Assembly: GCA_920105625.2 (NCBI GenBank) | Contig: OV050030.1 | Coordinates: forward strand, 189,405,887 to 189,469,886 | Source: Clusia tigrina | Taxonomy: Eukaryota; Arthropoda; Insecta; Diptera; Clusiidae | DNA: 64,000 nt | Reading direction: 5' to 3' | Part shown: one piece after another, positions 49,451-57,810 of the stretch | Layout of the letters: each line of letters begins with the position of its first letter | Position numbering within the stretch: the stretch's first letter is position 1 | Translations under genes and position numbers: made by a program | The notes under the pieces: model-generated | The model's database searches: none | What the model saw: only the letters and a program-made list of their open reading frames with translations | Told to the model about the DNA's origin: nothing

Positions 49451-51289
49451 CATTCGATTCGGTTGAACGAGGCTGGGTGGTTGTGAGATGGACGCTGTGG
49501 AGGTTATTATTACTGAGCTGGGAAGGTACACCGAGATCGTTATCCGCATCAGGGTCCGTTACTGGAAGGGGTGCGAGCCTGTGGATTGGACGCTTCCAGA
49601 CTCCAGTTGACGTTTGAATGTCAGCCACACCTACTGCGCCATCTTGGCCTTCGTATGTTTTGATTATCCTTCCTAGTGGCCAGCGAAGGGGTGGTAAGTT
49701 GTCTTCTTTGACTATTACCATCATACCTGGTCTTGCATTATCCACCTGATCTCTCCACTTGTGCCTGTATTGAAGTTCATTCAGATAATCTCGAGACCAT
49801 CGGTTCCAGAATTCATGCTTCAGATGCGATACTAGCTTCCATCTGGTTAACAATGAAGCTTTGGTCGATGTGGCAGCAGTGTCAATTGGTGCTGTTAGAG
49901 GTTCACCAATTAGGAAGTGTTCTGGCGTTAATGCGTGTAGATCCTTTGGGTCGGTTGACATGGGTGTTAATGGTCGCGAGTTTAAGATGGCTTCTATTTC
50001 AACCATCACCGTTTCCAATTCTTCATACGTTAATGAAGCACTGCCCACACTTCTTACAAAAAGAATTTTTTGCAGATTTGACTGCTGCTTCCCATAGTCC
50101 GCCAAAATGTGGTGCTCTTGGTGGAATGAAGTTGAATTTGATGCCCTTGCTGCTGCATGTCCTGATTACAGCTTCTTGTGCCTGTTCCCCATGAATTGCT
50201 TCTTTCAATTCTAAAAGCTGATTTTTGGCGCCCACGAAGTTTGTTGCGTTGTCGCAGTACAAATTTTGACAGTGCCCTCGTCGGCCTATGAAGCGCTTTA
50301 GGCATCCAATGAATGCTTCTGTGGTTAAATCGCTGACTACTTCAAGATGCACCGCCTTTGTGGCAAAGCAACAAAACACTGCTACATAAGCTTTGTGTGG
50401 TCTTTTTCCCTCGCGCCTTGAAATGAATCCAGAAAGGGCCGCAAAAGTCGACTCCTGAATTGATGAATGGTCGTGCTGGTTGAACTCGTTCTGCAGGTAA
50501 CCTCCCCATTATTTGTTGGAAAAGTTTAGGCTTCGCTTTGGTGTAGCGAACACAATGCTGTACAATTGACCGTGCCATGGATTTGCCTTTTATAGGCCAG
50601 AAGCGCTGACGAAGGTGGGCTAGTTTAGTCTGTGGCCCACAGTGCAAGTATTCTTTGTGATACTCTGTTACGAGAGTTTTTGGGTCGTTGTATGGAATGA
50701 TTATTGGATGCTTGGCATTATATGAAATGGTGGCTGCTTGAAGGCGTCCTCCCACCCGCATTATCCCTTCGGCGTCCACAAATGGGCTGAGGTTGGCTAA
50801 CTGACTGGTTTTGCTCAGATTGGGATTTTTGGCGATGGCCTTGATATCTTCTTTGAACTCAGATACTTGCATGGCGTGGATGATGATTGTGAGAGCTTTG
50901 CTTTGTTCTTGAGGAGTTAGCGCAGTGTGACTTCTTCGTTCCTTCTTCTTAGTCTTTGAATGATTTATAAATCTCAATACATATGCTACAATGTTTGTTA
51001 GTATTTTGAACGAGTTTTTGTTGTTAATTTTGTAGATCATATCCTCTAAGTCGTTTGCAGCCGTAATAGTTACTGTTACCGCGGTTCGTCTCCTTTCGAT
51101 CGTAGTCTCGATGGCCAGTTCTCTTGAGTATGGTTTTGGCCAATCGTCCATTTTTCTGTGAAGGAAGATAGGGCCATAAAACCACATATTGCAAGTGCTT
51201 AACTCTGACGGTGCTAATCCTCTGGATAGTATATCTGCTGGGTTTTCCTGAGAACGGACGTGTCGCCATTGGGAGGCAATAGAGAACTC
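49451..51289 (-). pseudogene. pol: BEL pol: integrase
   Basis: It follows an in-frame TAA at 51292-51290 in the same frame as RT/RNase H. The frame to 50342 holds the BEL-type N-terminal zinc region (HPIIIPYNDP, HKEYLHCGPQTKL, then C...C) and the first catalytic Asp region (VDFCGPFWIHF). A frameshift near 50395 moves the core to frame 50379-50023, with CDNATNFVGAKNQL (second Asp) and PHFGGLWEAAVKSAK (Glu). A further frameshift near 50065 leads to the C-terminal part in frame 50105 onward (ILNSRPLTP, LTPEHFLIG, LPPLRWPLGRI), which runs on into env. The D, D and E residues are present but in two frames. Confidence 0.9.
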
Positions 51290-53974
51290 TTAAATTCTTG
51301 CAATTATGTTAGCGACAAAGGTTTGGAATGACGTTGACTGTGCGTTGATCCATGAGAGAACAATTTGTGAGTCAGTCCACAGATACGTTGGGACAGCAGT
51401 TAAGCTCAGGTCCTCCTTTACTCGTGCTGCTAACTGGGCACTGAGTAATGATGAGCAGAGCTCCAGCCGTGGTATTGTTTGTGCTTTCAGTGGTGCTATG
51501 CGCGATTTTGCGCATAGAAGCCGTACTACAATTGTTCCGTCAGGGCGGATTGATCTAGCGTAAATTGCCGCACCGTATGCCTTCTCTGAGGCATCAGCGA
51601 ATGCATGCAATTGAAGTGATCTCTTAGTGCCTTCTTGAAATATGTGTCTGGCAATGTGGGTATTGTTGAGTTTGTTCAGGCTACTACGGAAAGTGGTCCA
51701 TTTAGTATGTAGTACAGTCGGCAGTTCGTCATCCCATGACAGCTTTGTCAGCCACAATTCCTGTATGAGAATTTTAGCTGTTACCACTATTGGTGCCAGT
51801 ACACCCAATGGATCGAATATTCTGGCTATATCCGAGACGATGGTTCTTTTGGTGATTCGATTATGTGTGTTGAGATTCACTTTGACGCAGAATTCATCAG
51901 TCTTCGGTAACCAGGTGAGTCCTAGGGTTTTGATTGCGTTGTCGGTGTCATTGTTGAAGTCAAGGTTGACTTCCTTGTCTTCGTTTGGAATAGATTGAAG
52001 TAATTTTGGATGGTTGGCGCACCATTTAAGCAATTGAAAACCTCCTTTGAGTAGAATATTCGTGAGCTGTTTTTGCGTTTCAATTGCTGTAATTAAACTG
52101 TCGGATCCAGTTAAACAGTCATCCACATAGAAGTTGTTTCGGAGAGCTTCAGCCCCAAGTGGATATTGAGAACTGTGCTCATTTCCTAACTGTTGAAGAC
52201 ACTTGATTGCCAAGTATGTTGCTGACCGAGTTCCGTATGTCAGCGTGTTTAGTTGAAAATATTCCAGGTTTTCGGTGGGATCTTTCCTCCAAACGATTAG
52301 CTGGTACTTTCGGTCGTCCGCATGAACCAAAATTTGTCTGTACATTTTTTGTATATCAGACGTGAAGACAAATCGTGGACATCGTAATCGCAGTAAAATC
52401 GTAAAGAGTTCGCTTTGAATCGTTGGCGCTGTGTGCATAAGGTCGTTGAGAGCTAAACCTGTTGACGTCTTCGCTGATTCATCAAACACGACTCTTAACT
52501 TCGTGGTGCTGCTTTCTGGCCGCTTGATGCAATGATGCGGGATGAAATAACAGGGTGATGTTATGCTGTCGAGATTTGTTTTTGTCATGTGCCCCAATGA
52601 TTCGTATTCGTCCATGAATGCGGTATACTGAACGCTCAAGTCCTTATCTGCTGCCAGGCGTCTCTCCAGCTGATAGAATCGATTGGTTGCGATTTTCTTT
52701 GAGTCGCCTAGAGCGGATGTATGTTCTGCGAATGGAATCTTGACTATGTATCGACCTTGATGGTTTCGAGTGGTGTTCAGTGCGAAATGAGTTTCACATA
52801 GTTTTTCTGTGGCAGACATTGTTGGTTTTGTGTCTTCCATTTCTGCAAGGTTCCAAAATTTTTCAATTGACTCATCTAACAGCTTATCCTCATTTGTCAG
52901 TACCCCACATGTTGCGGTGGTGGAATCTTGAGTGCCGATTTTTTCAGCTGCCACCCAACCAAGCACTGTGTTTTGTAGGATTGGGAGATTTTCTCCTAAC
53001 CTTATTTGCCCGGTTAGGAGTAGCTGATGGTGAAATTCAGCGCCAAGCAAAACGTCGATTTTGCCAGGGCGTGTGAAGTGAGGATCGGCTAGTATCACTT
53101 CTTTCGGTATCCTCCATGATGAGTTGTTCAGAGATTGTGCCGGTTGCATTGGGACAATATCTGGCAATACAAATGCCTCTAACCTTGTAGAAAAACTGCT
53201 TGTTCGTGACTGGAGTTGGATGTTGACGCGCTGGTTTGCCGTTTTTCTGCTGTGACCAATGCCTTCAATGCGGAGCGTTGCGTTGCTTGGAGTAATTGCT
53301 AGCCGCTTGATCAGCCGTTCGGTCACTAAGTTGACCTGTGAGCCGGAATCTAAGATGGCTCTGAACTCATTAGATTGTCCGTTGCTTGCCGTGATCGTTA
53401 CTCTGGCTGTTGCTAACAAGACATGGCCTTGGGATGCCGACAATGTATTGGCTGATGCTGATGTAACTGATGAATTGGCCGCTTTGGGTTCTATCGTATG
53501 TTTTGTTGATGGGAGGTTGGTTCCCAAGTGCAGCAGTGAATTGTGTTTTCTGTTAAATTTCAAACAGCCACGTGCGGTGCATGTTTTTGACGTATGGTCA
53601 CCCTTAAGGCAATTAACGCATAGTTGTTGCCTTTGAGTCCAATTTAGTCTAGCTACTGCTGATAATTGTAGAAATGATTTACAATAATACAGCGGATGGT
53701 TTGTGCCTTGACAAAAGTTGCATTTCGTAGTCGCAGTTGCAACTGTTGACACTGCCCTTGATGACTGTGGTCTTTCTCGTCCCCCGAGAGTTTCCAGATA
53801 TTGGAAACGATGCTCGAGGAAGTGCAGAAAGTCTTCCAATGTTTGAATCTCCTTAGGATTCTTTATTGACTGCTCATACAGCAAGTGACTCTGGCGGTCT
53901 AACTTCTTCACGAGGATATGCAGCAATATTGGGTCCCACGAAGATGTGTCGACTCCTATATTGTTGATGGCCAA
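51290..53974 (-). pseudogene. pol: BEL gag C-terminus, protease, RT and RNase H
   Basis: One long open frame of 894 codons. Two CCHC zinc knuckles lie at residues 85-98 (CNFCQGTNHPLYYC) and 119-132 (CVNCLKGDHTSKTC). The aspartic protease motif ILDSGSQVNLV has its DSG at 53350-53342. RT has FTSDIQKMYRQI and catalytic YVDD at 52129-52118. RNase H has HAFADASEKAYGAA, LELCSSLLSAQLA and WTDSQIVLSWI. The frame ends at TAA 51292-51290, inside the expected connection to integrase, so this is a nonsense mutation and not the natural end. It starts without an ATG because the upstream gag frame is shifted near 54085. Confidence 0.93.
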
Positions 53975-54049
53975 GATGCTTTCTCTTACGACATCATGGA
54001 GGTTTTTTATTGCGTCTGAGGATGTGTTTTCTGGTGATAGGCTTGAATG

Positions 54050-54739
54050 CCCTATGATTTGTTGGAGTAGTGTGCCAGCACTCGTTTATTGTGGTACCGG
54101 TCTTGGAGAAGGGTCCACGCTGTCTCATAATTCTCCTGGGTTAATGGTAGATGCCTGATTAATCTTTCAGCTTCTCCAGTGACATTCGACTTCAAGTACC
54201 ACATTTTTTCGTGTTGGGGCAATTGAAGTCTTGTGCACCATTTCTGAGAACATATCAAAGAATTGGTGCCATTTGAGGTAGCTGCCGTCAAATTTTGGTA
54301 TGGAAATTTTGGGCAAACGACATGCAAGCGATTCAGGTTGCAGTGAGGGAGTCGGAGCCCTTGCTTTGGTGGACAAAACAATCAACTGCTGATGAACCTG
54401 ATCTTCCATCTCCAGGTATGCTGAATGGTCGTACCCTGCGTCTTCTGGTGTTGATATTTCCTCAAAGATCTGGTAATTTATGGTCTCGATCTCGTCCCAT
54501 AGTTTGTTGATGCGTTTAATGTTACCCTCGTAGTACTCCTGTGGTTGAAAGTTCGACAATCCAGAAAGTAGCCGGCCAAGAGACATTAATAACGCTTGAT
54601 GCCGCTTATGTTGGGTGTGGCACCATTCACTTGCCTCTCTGTAGGCGTTGGAATCCTTGCGGCAGGGCGGGGTTCTATTTCCTTTGAATGAGTACGGTCT
54701 GCTGACGTTGCAGGTGCTGGACGATATTTGTACCACATT
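54050..54739 (-). pseudogene. gag: BEL gag, N-terminal part, start lost
   Basis: The frame at 54736-54167 carries a BEL-type gag N-terminus (ASEWCHTQHKRHQALLMSLG, LPKISIPKFDGSYLKWHQFF). A frameshift near 54240 moves it to the frame ending at 54052 (EKMWYLKSNVTGEAERLIRH, YETAWTLLQDRYHNKRVL), and another near 54085 links it to the long pol frame. In-frame sequence upstream contains no ATG before the bacterial-type segment begins at about 54740, so the natural start codon was lost there. Confidence 0.85.
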
Positions 54740-54935
54740 CGTATGTTTTTGATTGATATAATGGACTAATAAGTAATTTTACTTTACTGCTCCCATTACC
54801 ATTATCTTGATAGCTGAGTCCGTAAGCAACTCCATTCCCCTCAATTAATTCTACGTTTGTTGGATTAAAACCTATCGCTTCTTTAATTTCCGGTGTATTT
54901 GAGTTGATCCCGAGCAATCTTCTTAATATAGACAT
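54738..54935 (-). pseudogene. Unrecognised small frame in the bacterial-type segment
   Basis: An ATG-initiated frame begins at 54935 (MSILRRLLGINSNTPEIKEA) and remains protein-like to about 54740 (LLISPLYQSKTY), where it runs into gag sequence in a different frame. It diverges from nuoE. I do not recognise the family. It is probably the N-terminal end of a bacterial protein cut at the junction, but it could also be a chance frame. Confidence 0.45.
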
Positions 54936-55159
54936 AATTTTATTTAAAATATTAATAAAATGCTATTATGATTACTCCTGTGTGTTAATGTCAATGAAAA
55001 TTTTAACTAAAATTAAAAAATTAATATAATATTTTATACTAAAAGGTAAATATAAGCTTGAAGAGGGCTAAGAAGCTTTATGCTATTTCTCAAAAAACCA
55101 ACAATTGCAATCATTGGTTCTACAGGTATAATCTGTTAAAGTTTACACGAGTCTCATGA
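54936..55159. other. AT-rich intergenic region upstream of nuoE
   Basis: Very AT-rich DNA with runs such as aaattaaaaaattaatataat. A 19-codon frame at 55079-55138 (MLFLKKPTIAIIGSTG then a stop) resembles the start of a nucleotide-binding protein, but it is too short to assign. No clear promoter could be fixed. Confidence 0.4.
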
Positions 55160-55537
55160 ATGATAGAAAAAGAAGAGCAGTTTAGTTTTACATCAGAAAA
55201 CCTCAAGAAAGCGGGAAAGTTTATAGAGATGTATCCCAAAGGTAGAGAAGGTAGTGCTGTTATGCCTTTACTATATCTGGTTCAAGAGCAATGCGGATGG
55301 GTTTCTGAATCTGCTATGCGTTATGTTGCTGATATGCTGCATATTCCACATATTCGTGTATATGAAGTGGCAAATTTTTACACCATGTATAATTTAAAAC
55401 CAGTAGGCAAATATCTAATACAAATTTGTAGAACAACTCCTTGCTGGTTGTGCAATAGTGAAGAAGTTTTAAATACCTTTAAAAAAAAACTTGGAATCAA
55501 TATCGGTGAGACTACTAAAGATAATTTGTTCACTTTG
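55160..55537 (+). pseudogene. nuoE: NADH-quinone oxidoreductase subunit E (NuoE), truncated, Wolbachia-like
   Basis: NuoE is the 24-kDa-type subunit of respiratory complex I and binds a 2Fe-2S cluster. The frame from ATG 55160 shows the conserved series MYPKGREGSAVMPLLYLVQE, VADMLHIPHIRVYEVANFYT, MYNLKPVGKY and CRTTPCW, including the first cluster cysteine pair (C90 and C95), then LGINIGETTKDNLFTL. The family continues with an ECLGAC-type motif carrying the second pair. Here similarity stops at about 55537 and the frame reads on into BEL leader to 55729, so roughly the last quarter is missing. There is no mitochondrial presequence and no intron, which argues against the fly nuclear homologue NDUFV2. 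It lies antisense to the BEL element. Confidence 0.85.
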
Positions 55538-55696
55538 ATATGTTTTCCAGCTGCCTTATTGTGTTATCGCTTGTTTCGCTTCCTAGCGCACACTGATGTG
55601 AATTCTGCTTGTTGGTTCGCAACGTTGGACTTTGTCGGTTTGCTAAATGATAACACTGGTACTTGCACCAGGATATCGCAAATGGTACGTGTTTGG
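55538..55696 (-). other. BEL 5' leader
   Basis: Untranslated sequence between the primer-binding site and the bacterial-type segment. Its base composition differs from the adjacent AT-rich block. Confidence 0.6.
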
Positions 55697-55714
55697 ATCA
55701 CGTCGGGGTCATCA
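55697..55714 (-). other. Primer-binding site (tRNA-Trp type)
   Basis: On the minus strand tgatgaccccgacgtgat starts one base after the 5' LTR. It matches the complement of the insect tRNA-Trp 3' end (tggtgaccccgacgtgat, recalled from general knowledge) at 17 of 18 positions. In plus view the region also folds like the tRNA T-arm (acgtg, 7-nt loop, cacgt). Confidence 0.8.
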
Positions 55715-55715
55715 A

Positions 55716-56194
55716 TGTTTTATTCCTAACTTTGATTCCTATACAGGCACTTTAACCTGGATAGGAGGTAGGAAGTTGAAATAGTTGTTTCAAGCACTTG
55801 AACTTGAAGAACTTGCTGGGATGAAATAAACTTCAGTTGTTGTAAGCTTGGTTATAATTCACGATTTTATTTGCCAGTTATGGCCTTATATACAATTCTA
55901 ATTACAATTAATTACAATAACAAAATCTTAAGTGGCACGGTAAAATGAATGCACATACAAAATATTGAAGAATGCAAATGCAGCAAAGTAAGGCTATTGA
56001 CTTATAGGTAACGAACTGGCGTTGACTTAAGGCCAATGCAACGTTATATTTGTTGGCAATATGCATGATTATTTCTGCTGACACGCCATCATACGGGTGT
56101 TTCACCTACTGCTACCAAAGGTAATTGACTTGGCGCGTGCTGTTGTGTAGCGGATGACGATGGTGTTGTGCCTACGAAAATTACTTTTCGTACA
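55716..56194 (-). repeat. BEL 5' LTR
   Basis: 479 bp, partner of 47182-47660. On the minus strand TATATAAG at 55892-55885 and AATAAA at 55871-55866 are the likely promoter and polyadenylation motifs. Confidence 0.96.
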
Positions 56195-56199
56195 GTATG
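56195..56199. repeat. Target-site duplication, right (gtatg)
   Basis: Matches 47177-47181 exactly. Confidence 0.93.
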
Positions 56200-56799
56200 T
56201 TACAAAAAAGGGAAAGGGAGCTGATTTGCAACGTCGCGGACAAACTTTTTAGGGCACTTGACTCAAAGTACTTTAACAGATGTTAGGAACAATAGTGAAA
56301 GTAAAGTAAACTAAAATTAAATATGAGTTGTCGACTTCACAATTAACACCATAAAACAAATCCAGAACACCATAAAACAAAACCAGAAATCCCTCGTGAA
56401 GAGCAGTCACCCGGGGTACGAAGGCTTAGATGTTTGGAATGACACAATGAGTTGGGATGGTGAAGCTTCGGCTCTTATGGGATTACGCTGACCAGACTGA
56501 CTACTGCGGAGTAATCCAACTAAGAACTGTCTCCCTCCCAGTCTAGGGTGTTCTTGGGATCGTGCCCACTGGATGTTGTTTTGTAGCCAGGTGGTAAATG
56601 AGGCCGTATTTTAACGGAGCGCCGCTTCCTGATACCAGGCCGCCTCAGGTAGTAAAGGTGGCCTTGCTGTGGTACGGGGCGCTGCCACAGTTGACCAAAC
56701 CCTTCACCTTTCAAATTTTTGGTTGCGTTAGCTTGATCCGTTGAGCCGTAAGAACCAGAATCACAAATAATAAGAAAAAAAGAACTTGACGCGCGGTCT
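56200..56799. other. Unassigned stretch, possibly leader of element C
   Basis: No gene is recognised. A short near-direct repeat, caccataaaacaaa, occurs at 56347-56360 and 56369-56382. The GC-richer part from about 56560 lies directly before the element C gag-like frame and is the likely 5' UTR. The minus-strand frame 56957-56520 looks like a shadow. Confidence 0.45.
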
Positions 56800-57625
56800 T
56801 TAAACGCTAATTCGGATGTAAATCCAAATTCCCCCGCACACTCTGCGGCGGCTATTGCTACTGAGGACGACGAGTCTGGCACAAGCAATGCCACCCAGGA
56901 GGAGACCACCCACCCAGACCCCAAAAAATTTAAAAAGCGCGCTACTGTCACCACCAAATCCTTCAGCGGAGTGCTGAAACGACATCAGGCTATGGCAATT
57001 ATAGATCGAAATAACCCTGATGGCAGTATCTCTCTTGAGTGCTGGAAGAAGGTAGAAGTCAGCCTTTCAATGCTCTACCTCCAGTTAATGAAGGAATTCG
57101 CTGGTGGTTTTCCCTATTTTCGCAACAGTGGATGGCATCAGGGCCATGTGAAGCTGATCGCCTGCGCGGACCAAAGGTCAGAAGACCTGTATAGGATTGA
57201 AGCATGGCCAGGCGCATGACTGGAAGTCGTACCTATGGAGCTGATCCCTAATAGCCTTAGAGCGCGCGTATGAATCCCAGCCGAACCATCTGACTCTGAC
57301 GTTATCTTGGAGATTTTTAGGTTGAGCAACAAAACCCAACAAAAAATTGGAAAGTGACCAAATTACAGGAACCAAGTGGGAATTCCAAGTCAGCAACACT
57401 TGTGGTGAACGCCAAATCTCTGGCGACTCTGGCAGATTCAAATTGTGTTGTGGGCTATGGCATCTCATCCACGAGCCTCAAGGTCTACAAGAAGGACGGG
57501 CAACCGTCTGATATGGATCAAGTGGGAGTGAACCTTATAGGGGTAACTCCTGATTCTATTTCTGCTGTGGACTCCGCCATGCACCCGAAACACAGTGACG
57601 CTGTGTCAATTGAGGGGGTTTGATG
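56800..57625 (+). pseudogene. Element C ORF1 (gag-like), decayed
   Basis: The plus frame reads a basic N-terminus (KKFKKRATVTTKSFSGVLKR) then AMAIIDRNNPDGSISLECWK and LSMLYLQLMKEF, the same motif as in element A ORF1. It continues with the downstream gag domain (SGWHQGHVKLIACADQRSED) to a TGA near 57219. Beyond it, traces such as IPAEPSDSDVILEIFRLSN and GYGISSTSLKVYKK show that the domain continues in broken frames to about 57620. This ORF1 keeps the central domain that element A has lost. Non-functional. Confidence 0.75.
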
Positions 57626-57810
57626 AGTCTCCTAGGGACAAACACGCTCAGTGGAGGAAGTCTTTCTCGAGTCAGACCCGGAGGAGTCTAATGCGGACGT
57701 CAAGATGATGCAGGTGACCAGCGCTACAAATAGCAGAGATGCTACCAATAGTGCAGATTAGTAAAGAGTAGTAAAGTAAAGCCTCGCTCGATTCAGTAAA
57801 GTTTATCGCA
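57626..57810. other. ORF1-ORF2 interval of element C
   Basis: No domain is recognised. It contains small repeats of agtaaag near 57762-57780. Confidence 0.4.

Larger units (their letters stand above)
54740..55537. other. Bacterial-type (Wolbachia-like) DNA segment inside the BEL element
   Basis: A distinctly AT-rich, intronless block lies between BEL gag and the BEL leader. It holds a truncated nuoE on the plus strand and a small divergent frame on the minus strand, separated by a 224-bp intergenic region. This layout is bacterial. The junction with gag is near 54740 and the junction with the leader near 55537, where NuoE similarity stops after LFTL. Boundaries are good to about 10 bp. Attribution to Wolbachia is an inference from the NuoE sequence, the base composition and the insect host. 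Confidence 0.75.
47182..56194 (-). mobile_element. BEL/Pao LTR retrotransposon with env-like gene and captured bacterial-type DNA
   Basis: A structurally complete element of 9013 bp on the minus strand. It has two 479-bp LTRs, TG...CA ends in plus-strand view, a 5-bp target duplication, a tRNA-Trp primer-binding site and a polypurine tract. The domain order gag, protease, RT, RNase H, integrase, env, together with YVDD in RT and the paired gag zinc knuckles, fits the BEL/Pao superfamily. Coding regions contain several frameshifts and an in-frame stop, so this copy is not autonomous. About 0.8 kb of bacterial-type DNA lies between the primer-binding site and gag, and gag has lost its ATG there. 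Confidence 0.95.

Noticed and set aside
55160..55537. Fly nuclear complex I gene NDUFV2
   Set aside because: No presequence, no intron, bacterial-style sequence and an AT-rich divergent context; similarity stops inside the protein at a junction with BEL leader.
56520..56957. Minus-strand 145-codon frame as a gene
   Set aside because: It lies opposite the element C gag-like frame and its leader, has no motif, and looks like a shadow.
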